Positions 18,501-26,909 of a DNA stretch of 43,680 bases are shown piece after piece. Origin of the DNA: an uncultured Armatimonadota bacterium (GTDB lineage Bacteria; Armatimonadota; UBA5829; DTJY01); NCBI GenBank assembly GCA_937875395.1, contig CALNCU010000229.1, positions 1-43,680 of the forward strand, in the 5' to 3' direction. A program made the translations under genes and the position numbers. How positions within the stretch are numbered: position 1 is the stretch's first letter; each line of letters opens with the position of its first letter. The notes under the pieces were generated by a model that saw only the letters and a list, made by a program, of their open reading frames with translations, was not told the origin of the DNA and did not search any database.

Positions 18501-19471
18501 TCTGTTCTCAACTGGCAGACTACCTTGGCGGCAAAATCTGGGCAGAGAGCACGGAAGATACAGGCAGCACGTTCTTCTTTACGGCACAATTTGCGCTTCA
18601 GAAGGGATCATCCGCGCTGGCATCGCTCAAGCACTCAAGGGTGGGCAACAGCCTTGCGGGCGTGCCCGTACTTATTGTAGACGATAACGCCAGATGCAGA
18701 TCAACCCTTGCGCAAATGCTCTCAGACTGGCACATGCAGGTAACGGCGGTAGAAGACATAAGCCAGGCAGAATCCGCTCTTAACGCAGCCGCGCAAGAGC
18801 ATGCCTTTAAGGTTGTGCTTGCAGATGTACACAGCGATGGTAGTTCCGCTGCATTAAAAAAACTGAAGGAGCAGGCCAAGAACCCGCCGCACATAATAGC
18901 CATGATACCTGCCGGACAAAAAACCGGCTTTGGTGAAAAATGCATAAAAAACGGGGCAGAAATATTTTTGTACAAGCCGGTAAAAGGCTCGGAGTTGCTT
19001 GAAATCCTTATCTCAATAGCAAACCTTGAGCATAACCCATCCGATACGCCCCAGCCCCCAGTTCTTAAAGAAGATATACCTGCCGGATCTTTGCATATAC
19101 TTCTGGTAGAAGATAACCTTGTAAACCAGAAGGTAGTTGTACGCATGCTGGAAAAACTTGGGCACAGCGTGGTTATAGCAAACGACGGGCTTGAGGCAAA
19201 GGATGTCTGGCAAAAAGAAAAATTTGATTTAATACTTATGGACGTACTAATGCCCAGGATGGATGGCTACGAATCCACCATGGCCATAAGGCGTGCAGAA
19301 CAGGAAACCGGAGGCCATATCCCCATAATTGCGCTTACGGCAAACGTAATAAAAGGCGATGCGGAGCGCTGCTATGCAGCCGGAATGGACGGCTACATAG
19401 CAAAACCGGCAAAGCTGGCCACGCTTGTAGAAGAGATGCACAGGGTACTCTGCAAACTGGATAATTGCTAG
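15533..19471 (+). CDS. Hybrid histidine kinase 2 (CHASE4-HAMP-PAS-PAS-GAF-HK-REC-REC)
   Basis: 1312 aa. A membrane helix (~8-28), an extracellular segment (~45-270) with the CHASE4-like pattern ADWAQRDETYEFIQ...NINETTF, and a second helix (~275-300) form the sensor. A HAMP linker (~300-355) follows. Then PAS (~365-480), PAS (~485-605), a GAF-like domain (~615-775), HisKA with H804, HATPase (~900-1020), a first receiver with D1098 in LADVHSDG and a second receiver with D1237 in LMDVLMPRMDG. The first receiver looks degenerate: the usual switch Thr/Ser region reads AMIPAG. No HPt, so phosphate must go to an external HPt, perhaps that of kinase 1. It lies 75 bases after kinase 1 and 32 before kinase 3. 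Confidence 0.95.
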   Translation: MTIRRKILNIIAITIVCVMAVFYVTTTRITLGGLSVLEDQYACLNLDRIQHAISSDVERLRSITADWAQRDETYEFIQKGGRGDFIKSNINETTFSGLDLNLIAVLDAKGRPVYTSAYDKSLGGIIPVPAETQPYLSGKNRLIRDSAEGRGRSGILQFAGRMMLIAYEPVLTPASNGQVCGILVMGRHISDNEIRKFQKITCSPIAVYPIDDPKLPKEAASAGKALLAGQTYYTQRLGSAEIAAYKLVKNINKDNALLLRTSIWRNIHRQGQLMLWYTAMSILIVGIVFGVIVMLIVDRVVASKIMVLAKHVDSVGSSGDLSRRIDIPGDDELSRLAEAINGMLSALSQAQLKCLESEDRYRLLVSSLPDYIWVHRDNRLIYLNNSAADALGYAVEEMLGSSILDYVAPEYRDLIIEKAQQRQAGLEVKEYEIELVTESGRHLTVIPRGTSIMYENKPAMLTVLIDVTARKFAEKALKESEARFRQIANSMQDLVCMTGSEGALLYVSPSFRTVLGYRVSDMVGNSIYKYLHPEDRSRALEISRRARRLLIIEKNLFRIRHADGYYLWFETSGSILTDENNQMTGAVLSSRDITERRLNEELMRKKDALLSGVADATNRLLTDTDFESAVNYGLRALGEAAEVDRVYIFKNLEDKEHASPCLTRRFEWVREGGEPRAENPNYRSIPCEDFEQEWYNTLSKGDIVAGLVRNMPEKYRQHMQSQGVLYHMVVPIIMEGHFWGVIGFDDCHSERNWTSNEISVIKVAVGSIGGAIARKQAEDAMRTAKEAADLANTAKSQFLTTMSHEIRTPMNGIIGMTELLLDTTCTRDQREYLEVVRDSADTLLGLIDDMLDFAKIEAGNIEISNTPFTLHTLVEDTVQAFGEQAQEKNLELICHIKSGTPSALIGDSDRLRQILINLIGNAIKFTSAGDIQVTAGVESIDKNAATLIFSVADTGIGISSETLKLIFDAFVQGDGSTTRKYGGTGLGLAICSQLADYLGGKIWAESTEDTGSTFFFTAQFALQKGSSALASLKHSRVGNSLAGVPVLIVDDNARCRSTLAQMLSDWHMQVTAVEDISQAESALNAAAQEHAFKVVLADVHSDGSSAALKKLKEQAKNPPHIIAMIPAGQKTGFGEKCIKNGAEIFLYKPVKGSELLEILISIANLEHNPSDTPQPPVLKEDIPAGSLHILLVEDNLVNQKVVVRMLEKLGHSVVIANDGLEAKDVWQKEKFDLILMDVLMPRMDGYESTMAIRRAEQETGGHIPIIALTANVIKGDAERCYAAGMDGYIAKPAKLATLVEEMHRVLCKLDNC

Positions 19472-19503
19472 GTTAAGCGGCGCACCGCCGTAAGGAAACA
19501 TAC

Positions 19504-22500
19504 ATGAAAAAGAAGTCTGTTAAAAAACCGAAACCTTCGGTTGATAGACTGGTTTTGCTCTCCACCAAAACAAAACGCGTGCGAGCGATTCTCTATATAT
19601 TCATATTCGCCTCGCTTGCACTGCTCATCCGCGAACTCTTCAAGCAAATGCCCTCTTACGGATTTGGCGTCTATGAGACGCATGCCATTATCGTAATATA
19701 CGGCACTATTCTGGCTACCCTGGTCACATACGTTGCAATAGCAGGTCTGGAGATGCTGCAAAAAGAGGCCCAGGGGATCAACCACAAGCTGAACCAGACG
19801 GAATCAGAACTGGTCCGCAGGCTATCCGAGCTTAACGAGTTCAAGGCAATTATAGATAACAGCTCCACGGTAATCTTTCTGGCCGGCATAGAGGCAGGCT
19901 GCCCCGTAGAATACATATCAGACAATGTGCGGACGTTTGGGTATGAACCGGAGGAATTTATCCTGGGCGATCTGCGGTTTGAAAGCGTGGCACACCCGGA
20001 TGATAGAGAACGCATAATCTCAGAGGCATCAAAGCATATAGAGGAGGGCTGTGACGAGTTCACGCAGGAGTTCAGAATCTATACAAAGAGCGGAGATTTG
20101 CGCTGGGTGAGCGCGCGCACAAGGATCAGGCGTGACAGTGGGGGCATGGTCACCCATCAGGAAGGGATAGTAACAGATATCACGGAGCACAAGCATACAG
20201 AGCACATGCTAAGGGAGAATGAACAAAGGTTCCGCATGGTCTTTGATAACGCCGGAGACGCCATGTTCATTCAAGACCTGGAGGCCAACTTTATAGAAGT
20301 GAACAAAGTGGCCTGCGACCGGCTTGGATACAGCCGGAACGAGCTGCTTGAGATGAAGCTGGCAGATATAGAACCCTCCCAGGGACGGGAAGAGTCACAA
20401 TCGCGGGCGCAGAAGCTCTTCAAAGAAGGGCGCATCTTCTTTGAAGCGGAGCACAGGCGCAAAGACGGCTCCGCCGTTCCCGTGGAACTATCCTGCCGGC
20501 TTATAGATTATGCAGGAAAACCGGCAATACTCAGCATTGCCAGAAACATCACAGACCGCAAGAAAACAGAAGAAAAGCTGCGCCGGTCAAGGGATTTCTA
20601 TCTTACGCTCTTTGAAGAGTTTCCGTCCTTCATCTGGCGTGCCGGAGTGGACGGCAGGTACGATTACTTCAACAACACCACCCTGTCGTTTATAGGGAGG
20701 ACGGTAGAAGATGCGCTGGATGGTGGATGGATAGAATCTATACACCCCGCAGACAGGGCAAAGGTTGCAGAGGCCATCCGCAATGCGCTTGCAAAAAGGC
20801 AGCCCTTTGAAATGGAGTACCGCCTGCGCCGCCGTGACAGCCAGTACCGGTGCATACTGGATTGGGGCCGCCCGTTTAACGATCTGGATGGAAACTTTGC
20901 CGGTTTTATAGGCACATGCCTGGATATTACGGAGCGCCAGATGGCAAGCCAGGCCATGAAAGAGGCCAAGGAAGCGGCAGAGTCGGCAAACAAGGCAAAG
21001 AGCCAGTTCCTTGCCACCATGAGCCATGAAATCCGCACTCCCATGAACGGCATAATAGGCATGACGGAACTCATCTTGGACACAGAACTCTCAAAAGACC
21101 AGCAGGAATATCTTGATGCAGTGATGAGCTCGGCGGATTCCCTGCTTGCCCTTTTAAACGATCTACTGGATTTCTCCAAAATAGAAGCCGGCAAAGTAGA
21201 TTTAGTAGAATCATCCTTTGATCTGCACTACCTGGTAGAAGACACTACTCACTCCTTTGCAATCCGCACCCAGGAAAAGGGGTTGGAGCTGGTCTGCCGC
21301 ATAGCTGACGGCGTGCCAAGCATCCTGAAGGGCGATGCAGACCGTCTGCGCCAGGTGCTTGTCAACCTTATAGGCAATGCTATCAAATTTACAGATAAAG
21401 GCGAAATACTTGTAAGCGTAGAGCCAGCATCCGTAAACAAAGACCGCATAACCCTGCTCTTCTCCGTAAAAGATACCGGCATAGGCATGACGGAAGATAA
21501 GCACAAGCTGATCTTTGATGCCTTTGCACAGGTAGACGGCTCCTCTGCCAGACGTTACGGCGGTGCGGGGCTGGGCCTTGCCATATCATCCCAAATAGTA
21601 GAGCTTATGGGCGGGCGCATATGGGTGGAAAGCAAGCCCGGAGAAGGCAGCAACTTCCGGTTCACCGCAATATTCGGCCTGGAAGAGACCGGCATAGCAG
21701 AGACTATTATACTTAAAGACATCCCCGTTCTTATTGTTGATGATAACAAAACCAACTGCACAGTAATGGAAGAGATACTGGCAGGGTGGGGCATGAAGGT
21801 GCAATGCAGCCGGAATGTCTCATCTGCGCTTAAAGAGATTGCCCGGACAAGGGATGCGGGCGAACCCTTCCAACTGGTAATTGCCGATGCAAGCATGCCG
21901 GAGATAGACGGTTTTGAACTTATGCAGAGAATGAGAGACATTCCCGGCACGCACGAACCCGTAATCATAATGCTCTCTTCAGATAACCTTCATCATGATG
22001 AAAACAGGTGCCGCCTGCAGAATATTCGCCATTACCTAAGAAAACCGGTAAAAAAAGCTCAGCTTGCTGATGAAATTATGCTTGCTTTGGGTAAAACCAG
22101 TAAAGCGGAGAGCCTGCCGCAGAAGCAGCCCGGCGATTCTTCTAAAGATACAGAACCCTTACGGATACTGCTAGCCGAAGATAATCTTATAAACCAGAAA
22201 GTGGTAGTCAGAATGCTGGAAAAGCACGGCCATGCAGTCTCTGTGGCAGAGGACGGCCGCCAGGTGCTGGGAATACTTGGGCAGAGAGAATTTGATATTG
22301 TACTAATGGATATCTCCATGCCGGAGATGGACGGCTTTGAGGCTACCGCCGCAATCCGCAAAAAAGAATCAAAGACCGGAGAACATACCCCAATTATAGC
22401 TCTCACAGCAAACGCCATGAAAAGCGATGCAGATGCATGCATTGCTGCAGGCATGGACGGTTACGTTGCCAAACCGGCAAAGGAAGCCGTAATACTGGCA

Positions 22501-22545
22501 GAGCTTGGAAGAATAATTCGGATGCACCGAAAAGCCAATGGTTAA
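19504..22545 (+). CDS. Hybrid histidine kinase 3 (2TM-PAS-PAS-PAS-HK-REC-REC)
   Basis: 1013 aa. AAGGA precedes the ATG. Two membrane helices (about 28-46 and 60-82) with a very short external loop suggest a membrane anchor, not a ligand-binding ectodomain. A coiled-coil linker leads to three PAS domains (~108-230, ~235-350, ~360-480), the first ending VTDITEHKH, the last ITERQMAS. HisKA carries H508 in SHEIRTPMNG. HATPase (~605-725) shows NLIGNAIKF and AGLGLAI. Both receivers look intact: D795 in IADASMPEIDG and D936 in LMDISMPEMDG, with KPVKK and KPAKE lysines. No HPt. The segment around the HisKA domain is nearly identical to that of kinase 4. 27 bases separate it from kinase 4. Confidence 0.95.
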   Translation: MKKKSVKKPKPSVDRLVLLSTKTKRVRAILYIFIFASLALLIRELFKQMPSYGFGVYETHAIIVIYGTILATLVTYVAIAGLEMLQKEAQGINHKLNQTESELVRRLSELNEFKAIIDNSSTVIFLAGIEAGCPVEYISDNVRTFGYEPEEFILGDLRFESVAHPDDRERIISEASKHIEEGCDEFTQEFRIYTKSGDLRWVSARTRIRRDSGGMVTHQEGIVTDITEHKHTEHMLRENEQRFRMVFDNAGDAMFIQDLEANFIEVNKVACDRLGYSRNELLEMKLADIEPSQGREESQSRAQKLFKEGRIFFEAEHRRKDGSAVPVELSCRLIDYAGKPAILSIARNITDRKKTEEKLRRSRDFYLTLFEEFPSFIWRAGVDGRYDYFNNTTLSFIGRTVEDALDGGWIESIHPADRAKVAEAIRNALAKRQPFEMEYRLRRRDSQYRCILDWGRPFNDLDGNFAGFIGTCLDITERQMASQAMKEAKEAAESANKAKSQFLATMSHEIRTPMNGIIGMTELILDTELSKDQQEYLDAVMSSADSLLALLNDLLDFSKIEAGKVDLVESSFDLHYLVEDTTHSFAIRTQEKGLELVCRIADGVPSILKGDADRLRQVLVNLIGNAIKFTDKGEILVSVEPASVNKDRITLLFSVKDTGIGMTEDKHKLIFDAFAQVDGSSARRYGGAGLGLAISSQIVELMGGRIWVESKPGEGSNFRFTAIFGLEETGIAETIILKDIPVLIVDDNKTNCTVMEEILAGWGMKVQCSRNVSSALKEIARTRDAGEPFQLVIADASMPEIDGFELMQRMRDIPGTHEPVIIMLSSDNLHHDENRCRLQNIRHYLRKPVKKAQLADEIMLALGKTSKAESLPQKQPGDSSKDTEPLRILLAEDNLINQKVVVRMLEKHGHAVSVAEDGRQVLGILGQREFDIVLMDISMPEMDGFEATAAIRKKESKTGEHTPIIALTANAMKSDADACIAAGMDGYVAKPAKEAVILAELGRIIRMHRKANG

Positions 22546-22572
22546 CAATATTGAAAATATAGGCGCAAACAT

Positions 22573-25224
22573 ATGAAAAAGCAATTTAGAAAGGAAAAGC
22601 CGGCACCGGCATCTGCAATCAGGCTGCTTGCACGGGGCACGCGAACTAAAATAGTCCGCTTCCTTATGTACGCCTTCCTGATTTTAATGGAGGCGTTGCT
22701 TATATATGAGACCTTCAAACGCATAATCCTGACAAACAGTTCCGCACTAAGCGCTTATTCATTATCCACAATCTTCGGCAGCTTCCTGGCCCTCACCATA
22801 GCATACATAGGTCTAAGGCACATAGATTACCTCTATGGAGAGCGTGAACAGGTCTACCAGGAGCTTGCCAGGCGCCTGGACGATTTAAGAGAGCTGGGCA
22901 CCATAATAAACCGGAGCCCGGCAATAGCGTTTTTATGGAAACCGGAATCCGGCTGGCCGGTGGAATACGTATCAGACAACATAAGACAGCTGGGCTACTC
23001 CCCGGAAGATTTTCTATCCGGCAAGGTCACCTACTTGCAGATAATCCATCCAGACAACGTAGACCGGGTCTCAAAAGAGATCTCCAAACACTCCCGCAAA
23101 GGACTGCACGAATTTCACCAAGAATACAGGGTGGTCACCAAATCAAAGGACGTACGCTGGGTGTACGTCCGCACCTGGGTGCGCCGCAATGTAGACGGCG
23201 GCATAATAGGCTATGAAGGAATAATCCTGGACATAACCGAGCATAAAAAGATGCAGGAGGCGTACCGGGAGAGCGAAAACCGTTACTGGCTGCTCTTCAA
23301 CCAGATGCAGAGCGGCTTTGTTCTTTTTGATGTTGAATTTAATGAAAACTCCATACCCAAAGACTTCAGATTCCAGGAAGTCAACCCTGCATTTGAGCGG
23401 CTTACCGGCCTTAAGCGGGAATCTGTAATAAACCGCACCATAAGCGAATGCATTCCGGATATAGATTACAGCTGGGTCACTACATGCTCTAATGTTGCAG
23501 TAACGGGCATCCCGGCGCACATAGAACATTTTAGCCGCCGTTTTGACAAATACTATGAAATCACCTCTTTCCGTCCCGGCAAAGGAAAGCTTGCAATACT
23601 GTTTAGCGATATCACAGAACGCCAGATGGCAAGCCGGGCCATGAAAGAGGCCAAGGAAGCAGCGGAGGAGGCAAACGAGGCCAAGAGCCGGTTCCTTGCC
23701 ACAATGAGCCATGAAATCCGCACTCCCATGAACGGCATAATAGGCATGACAGAACTCATTCTGGATACAGAACTCTCAAAAGACCAGCGGGAGTACCTGG
23801 GGGACGTTATGACATCGGCAGATTCTCTGCTCCTGCTGCTGAACGATATTCTGGATTTTTCCAAGATAGAGGCCGGGAAGATAGAACTCTCAAACCAGGT
23901 ATTTAACCTGCGAGATCTTGTAGAAGATACCGTTCACGTCTTTGCGCTGCGGGCGCATGAATCCGGGTTGGAGTTGGCGTGCAGCATCTCTGCAGATATT
24001 CCGGAAACACTTTCCGGCGATTCGGAGAGGCTTCGACAGGTGCTTGTCAACCTTATAGGGAACGCAATCAAGTTCACGGAAAAGGGAGAGATAGTAGTAA
24101 CGGCAGGGTTAGAAAGAAAGACCGGCAAAACCGCAGACCTGCACTTCTCTGTAAGAGACACGGGAATAGGCATCTCGGCCGATAAGCACAAATCCATCTT
24201 TGACGCATTTGTTCAGGCAGACGACTCCTCCACCCGCCGCTATGGCGGAACCGGGTTGGGCCTGGCAATCTCTGCCAAAATAACAGAACTGATGGGCGGA
24301 ACACTCTGGGTAGAAAGCCGGGAAGGAGAGGGCAGCAACTTCCACTTTATTGTAAAAATGGAGCCCGTAGAAGGTGCAGAGGCCCGCAAAGAGACGCTGC
24401 TCTCAGGCCTAAGGGTGCTGGTGGTAGATGATAGCGCCTCCGTTTGCAATATACTTGCAGACCTCCTTACCGGCCGGGGCGCAGAGACGGTAGCCGCCCA
24501 GAATCCCTCCGAAGCCATCGCCATAGACCAGGAGCATAAAACCAATGGGAAGCCATTCAATGTATACCTTATAGATGCCAGCCTGCCGGAAACAGACGGC
24601 TTTGATCTGGCAGGCAGGCTTTGCCGCGGCCCCAACAGCCCGGAGAAGGCCGTCCTTATGTTAACCGCAGACAAACTTTCGCAGAACACCGCCCGCTGCC
24701 GGGAGCTGGGCATAGATTTCTATCTGCGCAAACCGGTTAAAAGCAGGCAGCTTATCTCTACAATCCTGTCCGCCGTCAAAAACGACAAATCTATTACTGC
24801 CGTACCGGCAGAAACATCCCTGCCAAAAATGAACATCAGGCCTCTCCATCTTCTGCTTGCGGAAGACAACCCGGTAAACCAGAGGGTGGTTATAGGAATG
24901 CTTGAAAAAGCCGGGCATACCGTAAAGGTAACCAGCAGCGGCAGGGAAGCAGTAGAAGAGTTGAACAAAGCCTCCTATGATCTTGTGCTTATGGATGTCC
25001 TTATGCCGGAAATGGGCGGCTTTGAGGCAACAAGCATAATTCGGGAGAGGGAGAAATCTACAGGGGGCCACATCCCCATAATTGCGCTTACGGCAAGCGT
25101 TATAAGCGGCAACCTGGAGAAGTGTATAGACATAGGAATGGATGGATACGTTGCCAAACCTGCAAAATACGCCGCGCTGGTAGCAGAGATAGAACGGGTG
25201 CTATCTTTATCTGCCGGCAAGTAA
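22573..25224 (+). CDS. Hybrid histidine kinase 4 (2TM-PAS-PAS-HK-REC-REC)
   Basis: 883 aa. Same build as kinase 3 with one PAS fewer: two membrane helices (about 30-50 and 60-80), PAS (~105-230) ending ILDITEHKK, PAS (~235-350) ending SDITERQMAS, HisKA with H380, HATPase (~475-595), receiver 1 with D668 in LIDASLPETDG, receiver 2 with D808 in LMDVLMPEMGG. The last motif reads MGG instead of the usual MDG, a mild oddity. No HPt. The start has only a weak site, so coupling to the preceding gene is likely. It ends one base before the convergent gene at 25226, leaving no room for a separate terminator. Confidence 0.95.
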   Translation: MKKQFRKEKPAPASAIRLLARGTRTKIVRFLMYAFLILMEALLIYETFKRIILTNSSALSAYSLSTIFGSFLALTIAYIGLRHIDYLYGEREQVYQELARRLDDLRELGTIINRSPAIAFLWKPESGWPVEYVSDNIRQLGYSPEDFLSGKVTYLQIIHPDNVDRVSKEISKHSRKGLHEFHQEYRVVTKSKDVRWVYVRTWVRRNVDGGIIGYEGIILDITEHKKMQEAYRESENRYWLLFNQMQSGFVLFDVEFNENSIPKDFRFQEVNPAFERLTGLKRESVINRTISECIPDIDYSWVTTCSNVAVTGIPAHIEHFSRRFDKYYEITSFRPGKGKLAILFSDITERQMASRAMKEAKEAAEEANEAKSRFLATMSHEIRTPMNGIIGMTELILDTELSKDQREYLGDVMTSADSLLLLLNDILDFSKIEAGKIELSNQVFNLRDLVEDTVHVFALRAHESGLELACSISADIPETLSGDSERLRQVLVNLIGNAIKFTEKGEIVVTAGLERKTGKTADLHFSVRDTGIGISADKHKSIFDAFVQADDSSTRRYGGTGLGLAISAKITELMGGTLWVESREGEGSNFHFIVKMEPVEGAEARKETLLSGLRVLVVDDSASVCNILADLLTGRGAETVAAQNPSEAIAIDQEHKTNGKPFNVYLIDASLPETDGFDLAGRLCRGPNSPEKAVLMLTADKLSQNTARCRELGIDFYLRKPVKSRQLISTILSAVKNDKSITAVPAETSLPKMNIRPLHLLLAEDNPVNQRVVIGMLEKAGHTVKVTSSGREAVEELNKASYDLVLMDVLMPEMGGFEATSIIREREKSTGGHIPIIALTASVISGNLEKCIDIGMDGYVAKPAKYAALVAEIERVLSLSAGK

Positions 25225-25225
25225 A

Positions 25226-26569
25226 CTACTTTCGCCTATGGACTTTGGCAGGCAACCTTAAAGGCGTACAGTCGCTGTAGGCAGGACGTATAGTTTTCCT
25301 GATATGTAAAAATAATTGCGCCCAGGTAGCAACTACTGCTAAAGACATAAATAATTGCGCCACATAATGAGTATGTATTGTGGTTTGTGTTGCCAGCCAC
25401 GCCGGCGCGGCAGCAATCAGACAGCATAGCAGGCCAAGCAGAACGGTTCTTATATCCCTTAGCGCCCATAACCCTACTAATATCCATACCGCTTGAAATA
25501 TAACCGTAGAACGTTCCAACTCCAGAACTCTTACGGCAGCAATTACTATATCCGTATTCTGCAAATATGAATCAACCGCTATCCCGCAGCCCAGCGCAAT
25601 TAGTATGCAGGCAGACTTTAACAGTAAGGATTTTGTGCGCGCTTTTAATGAAATTACTATACCAATAGCTGCTACATGCAATCCTCCGTTAATAGACATC
25701 AGGCCAAGAAGAACAGGTCCGCAGAAATAGTTTAATGCCTTACGCCACCAATATTGATTAGTGCCCATACGGTATCCTATGCCTACGCTTATGTAATGCA
25801 AAACTCCCAGGCCAATCAAGACGCCTGCCCAGCATATAACAGGCAAGGCATTTGCCCTTATGCGTTTGCGCAGACCTATTAACGGATTTGCGCCTGATTC
25901 CTGCAAATACTTCCATCCCAGCACAAGCACTGCCAGCGGCCAGACTACAAATCCCAGCTCTTTACAGGCAACCGCGCAAGCAGCCAGAAATAATCCCCCT
26001 ATCCACTTGCCGCGCATTATAAGTAAAAGGCTGCCCAATATAAATAAACCTGTTAACGGCTCCGGGAGATTCTTTGGGTCATCCAATGTATTAAACATTA
26101 TCATAGAAGGCTTGCTGCCAGAGCAGAACCCCGTGAACCATAATATGGTAAACATAGATAACCATGGGCGCTTTGTTAAAACAAACAAAAACCTCCAGGC
26201 CATTGCAATAAAACCAAGGTGCAGGGCAATAAACACAATCTGCCTGGGCAGAAAGAATTCCGGCTGCCACAACAGCCGCATAATCCAAAATACATAGCTG
26301 GTTATAGGCCGCCAGAACGGTACCTGTCCGCACCAGGTGCCGTGCCACCAGGACAGCGTATCATAAAAAGAGTGAATCTTTGCCAGGCCGCCGTTTAGGT
26401 ATCCCCAGTCTATATTGCGATCAAGGTTTATGTACGGTTGACATACATATATCTGCACAAACCGCCATGATACCCATAGTGTACACAATACAGTTAATGT
26501 GAAGCATATCCGGTAAAGCAGGTGCTCCGTTGCCACATTTTTACCTTGGTTCATATATGGGTGTCTCAA
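25226..26569 (-). CDS. Polytopic membrane protein, possibly GT-C glycosyltransferase-like
   Basis: 447 aa with roughly ten to eleven hydrophobic helices spread over the full length and a basic C-terminus (KVHRRK). An acidic-containing loop after the first helix (INLDRNIDWGYLNGG) and a later loop with DDPKNLPEPLTG are reminiscent of the first external loop of GT-C (PMT/ArnT-like) enzymes, which use polyprenyl-phosphate sugars. I cannot show the catalytic Asp with certainty. ATG at 26569 is used; a second ATG five codons in (26554) is equally possible, and neither has a strong ribosome binding site. It stands alone, convergent with kinase 4 and divergent from rex. A more AT-rich composition than the neighbouring kinase genes is apparent by eye. 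Confidence 0.65.
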   Translation of the reverse strand: MRHPYMNQGKNVATEHLLYRICFTLTVLCTLWVSWRFVQIYVCQPYINLDRNIDWGYLNGGLAKIHSFYDTLSWWHGTWCGQVPFWRPITSYVFWIMRLLWQPEFFLPRQIVFIALHLGFIAMAWRFLFVLTKRPWLSMFTILWFTGFCSGSKPSMIMFNTLDDPKNLPEPLTGLFILGSLLLIMRGKWIGGLFLAACAVACKELGFVVWPLAVLVLGWKYLQESGANPLIGLRKRIRANALPVICWAGVLIGLGVLHYISVGIGYRMGTNQYWWRKALNYFCGPVLLGLMSINGGLHVAAIGIVISLKARTKSLLLKSACILIALGCGIAVDSYLQNTDIVIAAVRVLELERSTVIFQAVWILVGLWALRDIRTVLLGLLCCLIAAAPAWLATQTTIHTHYVAQLFMSLAVVATWAQLFLHIRKTIRPAYSDCTPLRLPAKVHRRK

Positions 26570-26751
26570 TCTTTCCGATTTTAGCTAACATATAATAGCA
26601 TATTATGTGCAATAGATACCAGATTAATTACAGATAATGCTTTTCGGCCCAGAACCGGATGTATCCCAGCTTACCCCCTGAATCTTTCATAGATAAAGAG
26701 AATAACAGCCCCGCTGTTTTTATAGCCGCATGCGGTTCTATCAATCCAATA

Positions 26752-26769
26752 GCGTTAATTAATTAACAA
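26752..26769. promoter_or_regulatory. Putative distal Rex operator
   Basis: GCGTTAATTAATTAACAA matches the Rex consensus TTGTTAA-N4-TTAACAA at all defined positions but the first two. It lies about 97 bases upstream of the promoter-proximal site, which would allow cooperative or looped binding. It could also serve the divergent membrane-protein gene. Confidence 0.65.
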
Positions 26770-26838
26770 CATATATCAACAGTGGCAGTTTGATGGCGTC
26801 AGCCAGGAAAAATTTCTTGATAAAATGGATAAAACACC

Positions 26839-26867
26839 TTGACAAAACCCGTATTTGGCAGTATATT
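26839..26867 (+). promoter_or_regulatory. Promoter of rex-hydCBA
   Basis: A near-consensus promoter: TTGACA (26839-26844), a 17-base spacer and TATATT (26862-26867). The -10 box overlaps the proximal Rex operator by two bases, so repressor binding should block polymerase. Confidence 0.8.
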
Positions 26868-26883
26868 GTTAATTAGTTAACGA
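26866..26883. promoter_or_regulatory. Putative proximal Rex operator
   Basis: TTGTTAATTAGTTAACGA matches TTGTTAA-N4-TTAACAA at 13 of 14 defined positions. It begins at the end of the -10 box and covers the likely transcription start. Known Rex sites in Gram-positive and other bacteria sit in this way over promoters of NADH-linked fermentation genes. Confidence 0.85.
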
Positions 26884-26909
26884 CTGCTGCAGAGCAAGGG
26901 GTGTTCAGA

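Larger units (their letters stand above)
26570..26909. other. Divergent regulatory gap upstream of rex
   Basis: 340 bases with no gene. It holds the two Rex-type operators and the rex promoter listed separately. A small hairpin AACAGC-CCC-GCTGTT (26704-26718), followed by T, and a palindrome CCGCATGCGG (26726-26735) are also present. Their role is unknown. Confidence 0.6.
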
